64,000 bases of DNA from Saccopteryx bilineata (taxonomy: Eukaryota > Chordata > Mammalia > Chiroptera > Emballonuridae), in NCBI RefSeq assembly GCF_036850765.1, contig NC_089490.1, forward strand, positions 132,274,522 through 132,338,521, read 5' to 3'. Positions 48,419 to 60,054 of this stretch are shown in pieces; positions within the stretch are counted from its first letter, which is position 1; the number at the start of each line of letters is the position of its first letter. The notes beneath the pieces are model-generated. The model saw only the letters and a list, made by a program, of their open reading frames with translations. It made no database searches and had not been told where the DNA came from. Position numbers and translations under genes: made by a program.

Positions 48419-50553
48419 AGAACAAGCATATAGATCAATGGAACAAAACAGAGAACCCAGAAATAAATTGACACCTTTATGGATAACTGATATTTGGCAA
48501 AGGAGGTAAGAGCATACAATGGAGTAAAGACACCTCTTTAACAAATGGTGTTGGGAAAATAGGGTGCCTACCTGCAAAAAAATGAAACTAGACCGCCAAC
48601 TTACACCATTCACAAAAATAAACTCAAAACGGATAAAAGACTTAAATGTTAGTCGGGAAACCATAAGTATCCTAGAAGAAACCATAGGCAATAAGCTCTC
48701 CAACATCACTCGCAGCAATATATTTACTGATTTATCTCCACAGGCAAGGGAAATAAAGGACAGGATAAACAATGGAACTATATCAAACTAAAAATCCTTT
48801 GCACAGCTAAAGACAATATGAACAAAATAAAAAGACAAACCACACAATGGGAGAACATATTCGACAATACGTCTTAAAAGGGGTTAATAACCAAAATTTA
48901 TAAAGAACTTGTAAAACTCAACACCAGGAAGATAAATAATCTAATCAAAAATGGGCAAAAGAAATGAAGAGACACTTCTCCAAAGAGGACATACAGATGG
49001 CCAATAGGCAGATGAAAAAATGCTCAACATCACTAATCATTAGAGAAATACAAATTAAAACCACAATGAGATATCACTTCACACCAGTCAGAATGGCGCT
49101 CATCAACAAAACAGCACATAATAAGTGCTGGAGAGAATGTGGAGAAAAGGGAAGGAACCCTCCTGCACTGCTGGTGGGAATGCAGACTGGTGCAGCCACT
49201 GTGGAAAACAGTATGGAGATTCCTCAAAAAATTAAAAATCGAACTGCCTTTTGACCCAGCCATCCCACTTTTAGGAATATATCCCCAGAACACCACATCA
49301 ATAATTCAAAAGAAGAAATGAACCCCCATGTTTATGGCAGCATTGTTCACAATAGCCAAGATCTGGAAACAGCCCAAGTGTCCATCAGTGGATGAGTGGC
49401 TTAAAAAGCTATGGCACATATACACAATGGAATACTATGGGGCCATAAAAAAGAAGGAAATCTTACTTTTTGCGATAACATGGATGGACCTGGAAACTAT
49501 TATGTTAAGTAAAATAAGCCAGGCAGAGAACGACAAATATATGACCTCACTCATTTGAGGAACCCAATGAACAATATGAACTAAGGAAAGGAATAGAGAC
49601 AGAGGTATGATCAAAGGGACCAGAGGGAAAGTGGACAGAGGGAAAGGGGTTGAGAAGATGGGATTGGAGAAGAGAAAGAGATTGGTGAAATTATATCCAC
49701 ATAACACAGCATTATAGAGAGCAGAAAAGCAAATCCTGGGGGGGAAAGGGGAGGGCGTTGTGGGGAGGGGGGAAAAGGGGATGTTGTGGGGAACATGGGG
49801 AGGAAGGATGCATTTGGGGGGACACTAGAATCTATGTAAACACAATAAATTAAAATTAAAAAAATAAACTGTAATTGAAAAAATTTTTTAAAAAGATAAA
49901 AGAAGATTGTGAAAGACGAAGAGAAGTCACATCAGTTAGAGATCTTTAGACCTGATACGTTTCCTGAGTTTTCTTCTTTTGCCTCAAATATTGCAGTCTT
50001 GCCAGAGTGAATTCAAACAAACAAACAAACAAACAAAGAAAAAAAACAAAAATCCCCCATATGACCCATTATATGATATATATATGAAATTCACATTAAT
50101 ATAATGATATACATTAGTTGAAATCAAAATGATGGGAAAAAGACAAAGCAGCCAACCATTAATCACATGAAAGCAAGAATGACTGTATCAATATCAAATA
50201 AAGTAGATTTTTGACCATGAAAATTACTCAGACAAAAGACCAATCCACCATGGAGACATAGCAGTTCTAAGTGTGTATGCATTAAACAACATAGCTGCAA
50301 TATATGTGAAGCAAAAACTGATAGAATTGAAAGGAGAAATAGACCAATCCACAGTTATACTTGTAAATTTTGGCACCTCTCTCTCAACAATTGATAGTAC
50401 AGCTGGACATAAAGTCAGCAAGCAGTTAGGATACAGAGCAATATTGATCAAGAGGGTGTAGTTGACCTTGATAGCCTATGCCACCCAACAGCAGCAGAAT
50501 ACACACCCTTTTCCAGCATCCACAGAATACTTACAATATGCCACATTCTAGAC

Positions 50554-50927
50554 CAGGGGTCCCCAAACTTTTTACACAGGGGGCCAGTTTACTGTCCCTC
50601 AGACCGTTGGAGGGCCGGGCTATAAAAAAAAACTATGAACAAATCCCTATGCACACTGCACATATCTTATTTTAAAGTAAAAATAAAAACAAAACAAAAT
50701 GGGAACAAATACAATATTTAAAATAAAGAACAAGTAAATTTAAATCAACAAACTGACCAGTATTTCAATGGGAACTATGGGCCTGCTTTTGGCTAATGAG
50801 ATGGTCAATGTGCTCCTCTCACTGACCACCAATGAAAGAGGTGCCCCTTCCGGAAGTGCGGCGGGGGCCAGATAAATGGCCTCAGGGGGCCGCATGCAGC
50901 TCGCAGGCCGTAGTTTGGGGACCCCTG
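50554..50927. mobile_element. hAT MITE, uninterrupted copy
   Basis: A 374-bp element with the same CAGGGGTCCCCAAAC inverted ends as the 58924 copy. The 8-bp flank is TTCTAGAC (50546-50553) versus GTCTAGAC (50928-50935), one mismatch. It interrupts ORF2 of an older L1. The interior is not coding; short open stretches are incidental. Confidence 0.9.
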
Positions 50928-51831
50928 GTCTAGACCATAAAACACACATCAAAAATGTAAAATTAAAATCATACATGTTTATGAGGTCTGTGACCCCAGT
51001 GAAATCAGATAAGAAATCAGTAACAGAAAGAGAACAGGAAAGATTTTAGGCACTTGAAAACTAAACAACACAGTTCTAAATAATCCAGCAGCCAAAGAGG
51101 AAGCCTCAACAGAAATTATATACAATATTACAAAAAAGACCATTGAACTGAATGAAATGAAAATAAAGCATATAGAAACATGTGGAATATAGCTAATGTA
51201 GTGCTGCGATGGAAACTTACCTTATAAACACATTGTAAAAAGGGAAAAAATATCAATGAAATAATCTAAGCTCCCCCTTCAAGGAACAAGAAAAAGAAAA
51301 GCAAAATAAACCCAAGGCAAGAAAAAGGAAGAAAATAAAAGAATAAGAGCAGAAATCAATAAAATTAAAAATAGTAAAACTACAGAAAAATTCAGTGATT
51401 CTTGAAAAGCGCAATGAAATTGACAAACATCTAGCAACACTGACCAAAAATAAATAAATAGATAAAAACAAAGAGAAGACCAAAATTACCCAAATCAGGA
51501 ATTAATCAGGATATTACTACAGACTTTGCCGTGATAAGAAAATATTATGAATAACCCTACACACATTAACTTGACAATTTAGATGAAATGGACTAATTTT
51601 ATGACAAATTTGAGCTACCCAACTCATCATAGATATTTCATTGTAGATAGCTCAATAACTATTAAGGAAATTGAATTCATAACTTAAAAACTGTCAAAGA
51701 AAAAAGAAATTGTCACACTCAATGGTTTCAGGAAAGAATTCTATCAATAGAAGAGTTAAAACCAATTTTATACAGTCTCTTCAGACAGTAAAAAAGGATG
51801 AGATATTTCCCAATTTACTTTAGAGCTAGTG

Positions 51832-52020
51832 AGGAAGGAAGGAAGGAAGGAAGGAAGGAAGGAAGGAAGGAAGGAAGGAAGGAAGGAAGGAAGGAAGGAA
51901 GGAAGGAAGGAGGGAGGGAGGGAGGGAGGGAGGGAGGGAGGGAGGGAGGGAGGGAGGGAGGGGAGGGAGGGAGGGGGGGAGGGAGGGAAGGAAAGAAGGA
52001 AAGAAGGAAAGAAAAGGAGA
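51832..52020. repeat. GGAA to GGGA compound microsatellite
   Basis: About 77 bp of GGAA repeats change at about 51909 to GGGA repeats and then degrade into mixed AAGG/AAAG. It lies in an old L1. Open frames here (KEGR repeats) are artefacts. Confidence 0.95.
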
Positions 52021-53313
52021 GAGAGAGGAAGAAATGAGTGAGGGACAGAAGAAGGAAAGGGAGAAAGAAAACTACAGTCTAATATCCTTTATAAATATAT
52101 TTTAAAAACCATTAACAAGTAGAATTCAGCAAAATATGAAAAGAATTACATGTCATTACCAAGAGGAATTTATTCCAAGGATGCAAGGTTAGTCTAATAT
52201 TTAAAAATCAGTACATGTAATTCATTATATTAACATGCTAAAGAATAAAAATCACTTATCACATTAGTTGATCAGAAGAAGCAGTTGACAAATTCCAAAA
52301 GGCAGTTATGATAAAAATTCTCAGAAAACTAGGAATAGATGGGGAGACTTCCTCAATCTGGTTGTTATACAATAAAATACAGATTACAACCAACCTGCAA
52401 GTAACATTAAACATAATAGTAAGAGAGCAAATAACCTTCCCCCTAAGATCAGGAAAAAAGGCAAGGATGTCTATTCTCATTGCTGTTCTTCAACATGGAG
52501 CTTCTAACCCATGCCATAAGGCAAGAAAAGGAGAAAAAAAACCCATACAGATTAGATAGAAAACTGTCATTATTTGTAGATGATATGATGATACTTATGT
52601 TGAAAATTCTAAGGATTCTATTGAAAATAAATACTTCTAGAACTAATAAGCAACTTCAGCAAGGTCTCAGGGTACAAGGCAAACAAAAATATTTACATAC
52701 TAGTAATAAGCACTTGGGCACCAAATTTTAAGATGCAATACCATTTACAATTGCTCATAAAAATGAAATACTTGGGGTTAAATCTAACAATATTTGTATG
52801 CTGAAACAACAAAATACTGATGGACAAAGTCAAAGAAGATCTAAATAAATGACAGACCTATTGCGTTCATGCACTCAACATAGTAAAGATATCAGTTCTC
52901 CCCAAACTGACATACAGATTTAACAGTATCACTGTCAAAATCCTACAAGATTTTCTTGTTGGTATACACAAGTTTTCTAAAATTTATATGGAAAAACAAA
53001 GGGACTAAAATAGCTGAAAACCACTGGGAAAGAAGTTTAAAGTGAATCATGCTATCCAATTTCAGAGCTTATACAGTGACAGTAATTAAGACTGTAGATC
53101 GACAGAGGGATAGACACACAGATCAATGGAACAAAATGGAGAACTCCAAAATTGATCCATACAAATATATCTGACTAATTTTTTTACAAAGATGCAAAAG
53201 AAATGCAATAGATGAAAGATAACCTATTCAAATGATACAAGGGCAAACTGGACATCCATAGGCAAAAATTGAACCTTGCCATAAACCTCACACCTTATAC
53301 AAAAATTGACTCA

Positions 53314-53718
53314 GGGCCTGGCCGGTTGGCTCAGTGGTAGAGCATCAGCCTGGCATGCAGAAGTCCCGGGTTTGATTCCTGGCCAGGGCACACAGGAGAA
53401 GTGCCCATCTGCTTCTCCACCCCCTCCCCCTCTCCTTCCTCTCTGTCTCTCTCTTCCCCTCCCGCAGCCAAGGCTCCATTGGAGCAAAGATGGCCTGGGT
53501 GCTGGGGATGGCTCCTTGGCCTCTGCCCCAGGCACTAGAGTGGCTCTGGTCGCAACAGAGCGATGCCCCAGAGGGGCAGAGCATCGCCCCCTGGTGGGCA
53601 GAGCGTCGCCCCCTGGTGGGCGTGCCGGGTGGATCCCAGTCGGGCGCATGCGGGAGTCTGTCTGACTTTCCCTGTTTCCAGCTTCAGAAAAATACCAAAA
53701 AAAAAAAAAACCAAAAAA
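53314..53718 (+). mobile_element. tRNA-derived SINE, family A (young), inside an older L1
   Basis: Perfect 13-bp duplication AAAAATTGACTCA at 53301-53313 and 53719-53731. Two-unit form; long uninterrupted A-runs suggest youth. Confidence 0.93.
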
Positions 53719-54960
53719 AAAAATTGACTCAAAGTGGATTATAGACGTAAGAATAAAATCTAAAGCTATAAACTTTTAGGAAAAACAAAAAAGAAAATCT
53801 TAGGCCTCCAGGTCCAGAGAAGACTATACACCAAAAGCTCTGTTTGTAACAGGAAAAATTAATACATTGGACTTTGTCAAAATTTTAAAAAAGACTCTGT
53901 TAGAGGATGAAAAAGATAATAGTGGTAGAAATTATCTAAAAAAATATATCCTATAAAAGACTGGTGTCTAGATTATATAAGGAACTCTCAAAGTTCAACA
54001 GTAAAAACAAAACAATACAAAAACTATCCAAGTAGAACATGGACAGAAGACATGAACAGACATTTCACTGAAAAGGAGATATGGATGGCACATAACTACA
54101 TGGAAAGATGCTCAACATCATTAGCCAGTAGAGAAATGCAAATTTAAAACAATAACTAGATTCATTACACAACTATCAAAATGGCTAACTTTAAAAATAG
54201 TGACAACATCAGATGCTGGCAGCAACACAAAGATACTGGATCACTTGTACATTGCTGGTGGCAATGTAAACTAATCCAGACACTTTGGAAAAGTTTGGAA
54301 ATTTCATAAAAACATAAACATGCAACTACCATATGACCCAGTAATTGAATTTCTTGGCATTTATCCCAGAGAAGTGAAAATTTATGCTCACACAAAAATC
54401 TGTACAGGAATATTTATAGCAGCTTTATTTGTCATAACCCCAACCAGAAACAACCAGATGTTTTTCAGAGAGTGAATGGTTCAACAAGCTGTGATACATT
54501 CTTACTCAGCAATAAACAGGAAGGAACTATTGATACATACAGTTTTGTTGTTGTTGTTATTGTTTTGATGAATTTCCAGAGAATTATGCTGAGTTGCTGA
54601 ATAAAAAAAGCCCATCCCCAAATAATTACATACTTCATGACTTCATTTACATAACATTTTTGAAATGTCAAAATTATAGAAATGGAGAACAGATTGGTAA
54701 TAGGCAGAGGTTAAAGAGGAGTGGAGTTGGGAGGAAAGTAGGGGTGGTATCTTTGCAGTAATGGAAGTGTTCTGTATGTTGCCTGTATCAGTGTCAATAT
54801 TCTGTTTGTAATGTTGTACTACAGTTTTACAAGATGTTACCATTGGAGGAAACCTGCTAATAAAATATCTCCCTGTATGATTTCTTACAACTATATGTGA
54901 AACTGCAATCATCCTAGATTAAATTTTAATTTCTGAAAAATTTGATTAGTTTTTCTGGGT

Positions 54961-56259
54961 TTTTTTTTTTTTTTTTTTTTTTTAGATTATCTGGGGTAAC
55001 ATTGGCTAATAACATTATATAAATTGCAACTTTATAATATGACATCTGTATACTCTTTTGTGTACTTACTACCCAAAGTCAAGTCTCCATCTTATCATCA
55101 TATATTTGACCCCTTTTACCCTCTTCACCCTTCCCATCCTCCTTTCCCTCTGGTAACTTCCATTCTGTTGTCTCTATATCTATGAATTTAATTTTTGTTT
55201 GTTTGTTTTGTTTGTTCACATGTTGCTTTTTTTATACACTCATTACTTACAGAAGCTGCATCTTTTCAGAATGTAATGAAGCCAGTTTTCTTTTGTAACA
55301 ATGTTCATGGTTGTGTGTATGTGGGTATCTTTGTGTGGGCATGACTTAGTAAGGTAGAAGAGAAAAGCAGAGAATGCTTTCTGTAAACCTTAGGTAAGAT
55401 GACAAAAAGTCTAAGAGAGAAGGAATGTTTCTATAGCCAGCTGAGCAGATATAGAGTTGTAGGCCAAAGGAGAGCAAGGATGTTTAATCAAGTTATTCTT
55501 AGAGAGGATATTTAAAGAATTAAAACCAAAAAGAATTTAACCAACTCTGCAGAATAAAAGAAACTGCTAAATGATTCTATCTCTCCTAATCTTTTTTACT
55601 TAAATAAAAATAGTATCTATCTCATATGACGATTGTGGAAAAATTAAATGGAAGGGTGCATGTAGAAATGCTGATCACAGTGCCTGGTTCATAGAAAGAG
55701 ATTAATAATGGTAAGTTATTATGTTTTTAGGAGAAAAGTTCCCTGAAGGTGTTATATTGAGGTATAATTTATGTACACTACCATTTATTATTTTTTGCCA
55801 TATAGTTCTGTGAGTTTTAACAAGCACTTACCAGCACAATCAAAGTATTGAAATTTCTATCATCCCCAAAACTTTTTTCATGCTTCTTGGCAGCCACAGC
55901 TCTCTCCCCATCCCCAGCCCCTGGCAACCACTGATCTATTTTCTGTCCCTATAGGGTTGCCATTGCAAAAATGTCATATAAATGGAACCATCCAGTATAT
56001 AACTTTTTGAATACGGTTTCTTTCTCTTAGCATAATACATTTGAGACTCATTCATATTATTTTGCATGAGTCAGTAGTATGTGAACATAAAACAAGGTCT
56101 TTAATCCACCTGAAACTGATTTTTATGTATGAAATGAGATTAGAATCCAAAGTAACATGTTTTTTTTTAATCCATTTGGATAGCCTCTTGTACCAGGGCC
56201 ATTTATTGAAGCATCTCTATTTTCCTCACTAATCTGTAATGCAACCTTGATCATATATT
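54961..56259 (-). mobile_element. Old LINE-1 fragments, minus strand
   Basis: Begins with a T-run (54961-54983), the reverse of an L1 A-tail. The stretches 54985-55200 and 55760-56259 read on the minus strand as old mammalian L1 3' end and ORF2 C-terminal sequence (for example 'agcccctggcaaccactgatc' and 'catataaatggaacc'). 55220-55750 is not assigned. The block is cut at 56260 by the composite element and resumes after 60547. Confidence 0.65.
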
Positions 56260-56473
56260 AAGATTCCTGCAGCTACAGCTTGGGCACATTGAACCATCTA
56301 ATAGCCCATGAAATACGCTTCCATATTTTGATCTTGTCGCCTCCTTGATTATCAAGGGGCATAGGTGACCCTTATAGCTTATAGGTTTTGAGCCTCAAAA
56401 TTATTGTTGTTCCTTTTTTCAAAGGATCAACAACAATGGCTCTAGGAAACTTCCACTAAATGGCAAATCGCTT

Positions 56474-56740
56474 TTGCAAATCAATGGACAACTTTATATT
56501 GAAACAGTCAACTTAAAATCAGCTCAAAGACTAGAAGTATATGCCATTATCATGGCTTTTCAGTATTTGCCATATTCCTCCTTTAATCTATATACAGACA
56601 GCAAATATTTACTTATGGTTGTTTCCACGATAAAGACTGCTGTCTTAGGGACAACTGCAGATGAACTATTTCAGCAGTTCCTCCTTCTTCAAAGACTTGT
56701 ATGTCAACATAGAGCTCCATGTTGTATAGGACATACTTGA
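56474..56740 (+). pseudogene. pol (fragment): Retroviral RNase H fragment (betaretrovirus-like, class II ERV)
   Basis: An 88-codon open stretch in degraded pol sequence. It shows the RNase H signature LYTDSKYLLMVV and, near its end, a QHRAPC.IGHT motif like the conserved H-containing 'IGHI' motif of betaretroviral RNase H. In-frame stops lie upstream and directly after it, and the expected core RT (YxDD region) between the RT-like start (56270-56350) and this segment is missing. Reading continues in another register into LPGALAQGNAL-type sequence (56752-56785), typical of the RNase H to integrase transition. Non-functional remnant. Confidence 0.75.
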
Positions 56741-56777
56741 GCTCACTCCATGCTCCCTGGAGCTTTAGCACAAGGGA

Positions 56778-57182
56778 ATGCCCTTGTTGATCAAGCTACC
56801 CCCAAAAAAATTATTTGAAGCAACCATGACAGATCGAAAAATTCAGTCTCATACTATTCATCACCAGAACGCTGCAGCCCTGTGTAAACAGCTTCAACTT
56901 TCCCGGGAAGCAACATGGCAGATTGGTAAATCCTGTCCAAGGTGTCCTATACTACAATCTGCCCCTTCATTTGGAGTTAACCCTCAAGGACTCCTACCAG
57001 GACAACTTTGGCAAATGGAGGTTACTCATATACCTTCATCTGGCAAACAGCCTTATGTCCACATTACAATGGATACTTATTCTGGATTTATATACATAGT
57101 AACCTCTGCCAGAATAGGAGAGGCTGCTAAACAAGTTATAGCTCATTGTCTGTATGCATTTTTCTATTATTGGATTTCCTAA
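56778..57182 (+). pseudogene. pol (fragment): Retroviral integrase fragment (betaretrovirus-like)
   Basis: A 134-codon open stretch. The N-terminal zinc-binding module is recognisable: histidines in SHTIHHQNAA, then CPRC about 25 residues later. The catalytic core follows with LWQMEVTHIP and HITMDTYSGF. The first catalytic aspartate of the D,D-35-E triad is glutamate here (codon 57018-57020, residue 81), and a frameshift near 57165 removes the rest from frame; the second-Asp region (KTDSVPAY) is readable only in another frame around 57190. The C-terminal half carries several stops. It is part of the composite element and encodes no working integrase. Confidence 0.78.
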
Positions 57183-57349
57183 ACTGGTTAAAACTGACAG
57201 TGTTCCTGCATATGTTGCAAAAGCATTTACTGTATTTTGTCAAACCTTTTGAATTATGGGTATTTCTTACAATCTTTAAAGTCAAAGTATTATTAAAGCA
57301 TACCCAGCAAATATTTTAAGGTCAATTTGAAAAATTTAAAAGGGGGGAG

Positions 57350-58670
57350 TCATATCCTGGAACTCCTATGGGTCTACTATATCATGCTTTTTACTTAAAA
57401 TTTTTTAAATTTCTTTTGAGTGCTGATGAACAGGAGACACCAAATCTTCTTCTCCTGCAAACTTCTACCTTCTTTTATTTGATCCAGCTAATAACACTGT
57501 TTTGTCTTCTTCCAAATAGCTCCAGATATATGGAAAAGGTTTATATAAGCGAATGGGGATCCTCAAACCCCTCAGCGAGATCTTCTGAGCATGGCTTTTA
57601 AGGTACCAAGAGGCAGAAAAAGTCCAATAGAGATCAAGTGAACTACCAGCTTTTAGGATATGCCCTTAAAGGCTCCAATGCCCCAAAGGGGTCTCATTGG
57701 AATCCATCTGGGTCCTGCTTCAATAGTGAAAAGGAAGGTCATTGAGCTAAAGCCTGCCAGGCTTACATGCCTTTGCTGTGAGGAAAAAGTGACACTGGAA
57801 GGTAGGCTTCCCCCTCGCTCCTCTAAGGGAGGGTTCAGTCTCTTCCAGCCCTGCTTCAGCCACCTATGACCTAACCTTGCCCAGAATGCTGGGGTTTGCC
57901 ACTGAAGGCTGAAGGTGGCCAGGGCTGTCAACCCCATCTACGACACTGTGGATGAGCCTAGGGTATTTCTTCCAAGAAGCAGGTAAACAGATCTCATTTG
58001 CACAAGGGCCACTTAACTATGTCTTGCCTGAATAGTCAGGTTTTTTATTCTTCCCTCAAAGATCTCTGTTGTGGGTGTTGATAGTCCTATTTTCTGCTGC
58101 TTTGTTTAATATATAGTGTTTTCTTTATTCCTCCTACCTCAATGCCCCACTCATATTTCAGGCTTGGATCTACTCCTAATTTAGAGCTCTCTCTCCCCTT
58201 TTTGCCAACTTCTATTTTGTGAATTTACCTTTGCCACCCAGCTTATTGTACCCCAAGGTTCTCTTTACCACACCACAGTTGCAGAGCTCCAGGGAAAAGC
58301 ACCCTGGTCTCATCTCTCCAGGCAGAGGAGAACAGAGGCTCCATCTCCACACATGCTGCAGATGGCTTTTTCAGTCTACCTGAATCATTACCAGCTAGAA
58401 GCAGCAGTCATTGGGACTTGGATGTGAGCTGCAAAATATAGAATTGTGACAACAATTTCAGTGCCATGCAGACTTTTCCTGGACATGGACTTTTTCTGGA
58501 TTCCTGCTCCTTGTGATAGCTCCCAACGGACTGAACTGGGGTTGGGTTGCATTCACAACGATTTGGAATGGTGCTGGTGCCAACCTGGACTTGGTGAACA
58601 TGTTAAGGACAGTACTCTTTTATGGATTCTTGTTGTATTGGCCAAGAGTTTGCTTAAAGACTTTAATCAC
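57350..58670 (+). other. Post-integrase ERV-derived segment of the composite element (unidentified)
   Basis: About 1.3 kb between the integrase remnant and the L1-derived tail. It contains a 77-codon stretch (57368-57601) beginning MGLLYHAFYLKFFKFLLSADEQE, which resembles the integrase C-terminal region of class II retroviruses, then sequence with no frame I can name. Two parts of it recur in copy 1: 57463-57935 in inverted orientation at 46907-47380, and 58069-58670 in direct orientation at 47381-47970. Conservation of this non-coding block in two insertions shows it belongs to the mobilised RNA. It may derive from env and LTR sequence, as in the SINE-R part of SVA, but no LTR boundary is visible. 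Confidence 0.55.
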
Positions 58671-58673
58671 TGT

Positions 58674-58717
58674 AAATATATATATATATACACATATATA
58701 TATATATATATATATAT
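58674..58717. repeat. TA/CA microsatellite at the ERV-L1 join
   Basis: TA repeats with a CACA interruption occupy the linker of the composite element. In copy 1 the same position is a short A-run (47970-47977), so the linker was A-rich and later expanded here. Confidence 0.85.
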
Positions 58718-58923
58718 GACTGGATAAAGAAGATGTGGCACATATACACTATGGTATACTACTCAGCCATAAGAAATGATGACATCGGATCATTTACAAC
58801 AAAATGGTGGGATCTTGATAACATTATATGGAGTGAAATAAGTAAATCAGAAAAAAACGAAGAACTGCATGATTCCATACATTGGTGGGACATAAAAATG
58901 AGACTCAGAGACATGGACAAGAG
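58711..58923 (+). pseudogene. L1 ORF2 C-terminal fragment within the composite element
   Basis: Translation from 58733 reads MWHIYTMVYYSAIRNDDIG and WWDLDNIIWSEISKSEKNE, the conserved extreme C-terminus of mammalian L1 ORF2p. It is preceded by the usual 'gactggataaagaagatg' leader and followed, after the hAT insertion, by an L1-type 3' UTR at 60268-60482. In copy 1 the equivalent is at 47976-48180. The 3' UTR differs from that of the full-length L1 at 40037-49899, so the tail comes from another L1 lineage. Confidence 0.72.
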
Positions 58924-59017
58924 CAGGGGTCCCCAAACTACGGCCTGCGGGCCACATGCGGCCCCCTGAGGCCATTTATCCGGCCCCTGCCGCACTTCCG
59001 GAAGGGGCACCTCTTTC

Positions 59018-59407
59018 TTTCTTTTTTTTTTTTTTTTTCTGAAGCTGAAACGGGGAGAGACAGTCAAACAGACTCCCGCATGCGCCTGACCGGGATCCAC
59101 CCGGCACACCCACTAGGGACAAAGCTCTGCTCACCAGAGGGGCGATGCTCTGCCCCTCCGGGGTGTCGCTCTGCCGCGACCAGAGCCACTCTAGCGCCTG
59201 GGGCAGAGGCCAAGGAGCCATCCCCAGCACCCGGGCCATCTTTGCTCCAATGGAGCCTTGGCTGTGGGAGGGAAAGAGAGAGACAGAGAGGAAGGAGGGG
59301 GGGTGGAGAAGCAAATGGGCGCTTCTCCTATGTGCCCTGGCCAGGAATCGAACCCGGTCCCCCGTACTCCAGGCCGACGCTCTACCGCTGAGCCAACCGG
59401 CCAGGGC
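59018..59407 (-). mobile_element. tRNA-derived SINE, family A (young), inside the hAT MITE
   Basis: Minus-strand; perfect 15-bp duplication AGGGGCACCTCTTTC at 59003-59017 and 59408-59422, whose bases are MITE sequence. T-run at 59023-59038 is the reversed A-tail. Confidence 0.95.
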
Positions 59408-59509
59408 AGGGGCACCTCTTTCATTGGTGGTCAGTGAGAGGAACACATGGACCATCTCATTAGCCAAAAGCAGGTCCATTGTTCCCATTGAAATACTGGT
59501 CAAGTCACC

Positions 59510-59848
59510 ATGGAGGCCTATGAACAGGTGCAGAGGGGGACCTTGAAGCTGAAAGGCATTGCAGAGCTCGGAATGACCAAGCAGAAGAAGAAAAAGAAGG
59601 ACAAGGACAAGGCCAAACTCCTGGAAGCCATGGGGACAAGCAAAAAGAACGAGGAAGAGAAGCGCCGCGGCCTGGACAAGCGGACTCTGGCCCAGGCAGC
59701 CTTCGAGAAGATGCAGGAGAAGCGGAAAATGGAAAGGATCCTGAAGAAAGCCTCCAAAACCCACAAGCAAAGAGTGGAGGACTTCAACAGGCACCTGGAT
59801 ACACTCACAGAGCACTATGACATTCCCAAAGTCAGCTGGACAAAGTAG
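59510..59848 (+). CDS. FAM32A-like retrocopy: FAM32A retrocopy with intact 112-codon ORF
   Basis: The frame encodes 112 residues, the length I remember for mammalian FAM32A, and is nearly identical to it: MEAYEQVQ start, lysine-rich KKKKKDKDKAK stretch (residues 26-36), KASKTHKQRVEDFNRHLDTL (80-99) and the C-terminus DIPKVSWTK. I see about seven substitutions against the human protein from memory (residues 9, 11, 17, 22, 25, 60, 73), mostly conservative. FAM32A is a nuclear protein of the human step-II/post-catalytic spliceosome whose C-terminal tail reaches the active site to help exon ligation; that tail is preserved. No introns, only 7 nt of 5' leader (59503-59509), a 3' UTR to about 60042, an ATTAAA signal at 60015-60020 and poly-A at 60043-60054 show it is a processed copy. 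Perfect 13-bp duplications GAAATACTGGTCA lie at 59490-59502 and 60055-60067. It is nested in a hAT MITE and has no parental promoter. It could be a young processed pseudogene or a functional retrogene; sequence alone cannot decide. Confidence 0.93.
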   Translation: MEAYEQVQRGTLKLKGIAELGMTKQKKKKKDKDKAKLLEAMGTSKKNEEEKRRGLDKRTLAQAAFEKMQEKRKMERILKKASKTHKQRVEDFNRHLDTLTEHYDIPKVSWTK

Positions 59849-60054
59849 CCTCCCCGCCTGGGATATGGAGTGGCACCAACGGAAAATGGAAAGCCAAATT
59901 TGGGTTATATTTGATGCCTTTGGTATTTTCTAGAAACTTTCTTTTATACGCACCCTTGCATCTTCTGCTGAGACAACTGATTTTCAAATCAGTATGCCCT
60001 CATTCTGGAACTTAATTAAAGTAAGACTGTTCGTTTACTATTAAAAAAAAAAAA
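59849..60054 (+). other. 3' UTR and poly-A tail of the FAM32A retrocopy
   Basis: Untranslated sequence follows the TAG stop and ends in 12 A residues (60043-60054), immediately followed by the 3' target-site duplication. The hexamer ATTAAA at 60015-60020 sits about 22 nt before the tail, a normal cleavage distance. The tail shows that the source was a mature polyadenylated mRNA. Confidence 0.88.

Larger units (their letters stand above)
43528..49558 (+). pseudogene. L1 ORF2 (broken; endonuclease, reverse transcriptase, Cys-rich end)
   Basis: Endonuclease start MAINNYISIIT at 43528. The catalytic motif normally LQETH reads LQKTH near 43650, so the catalytic Glu is lost. RT is recognisable over 45530-46730, with [22 protein letters not shown] sequence (here [14 protein letters not shown]) and the FADD catalytic box LSLFADDM at about 46317-46340. 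A Cys-rich end C-x3-C-x7-H-x4-C sits near 49130-49175, and the C-terminus at 49400-49558 reads YTMEYYGAIKKKEI. Multiple frameshifts and stops, plus three insertions (MITE, SINE, composite element), disrupt it. Confidence 0.9.
40037..49899 (+). mobile_element. Full-length LINE-1, inactive, hosting four later insertions
   Basis: Starts with an L1-type 5' UTR, contains ORF1 and ORF2 and ends in a G-rich 3' UTR and A-rich tail. Flanking duplications AAGAAGATTGTG are at 40025-40036 and 49900-49911. Subtracting the solo LTR (40623-41339), hAT MITE (44647-44962), SINE (45120-45500) and composite element (46907-48418) leaves about 6.9 kb, a normal full-length L1. Frameshifts and stops in both ORFs and loss of the endonuclease catalytic Glu make it dead. 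Confidence 0.9.
50110..54950 (+). mobile_element. Older LINE-1, degenerate, plus strand
   Basis: Readable ORF2 pieces run in L1 order: endonuclease region (50110-50540), RT region with LSLFVDDMMIL (about 52560-52600), C-terminal region (54020-54540), then a 3' UTR ending near 54950. It is more diverged than the L1 at 40037-49899, with many stops. Later insertions are a hAT MITE (50554-50927), a purine satellite (51832-52020) and a SINE (53314-53718). The 5' end is truncated; no TSD found. Confidence 0.8.

Noticed and set aside
40037..49899. Possibly active L1.
   Set aside because: ORF1 and ORF2 carry frameshifts and stops, the endonuclease catalytic Glu is Lys, and four insertions interrupt it.
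51798..52041. Frames encoding KEGR/GGRE repeats.
   Set aside because: Pure translation of a GGAA/GGGA microsatellite.
56474..57182. Functional endogenous retroviral pol.
   Set aside because: Core RT is missing, the first integrase catalytic Asp is Glu, and stops and a frameshift break it.
57341..57352. Purine run 'aggggggagt' looked like a retroviral polypurine tract marking an LTR start.
   Set aside because: It lies in the integrase reading (LKGG) and the following sequence continues as integrase C-terminal-like coding remnant; no TG...CA LTR boundary or second LTR is found.
58976..59815. 279-codon open frame on the minus strand.
   Set aside because: It runs across the antisense of the FAM32A copy, MITE sequence and a SINE body; the frame is an overlap accident.
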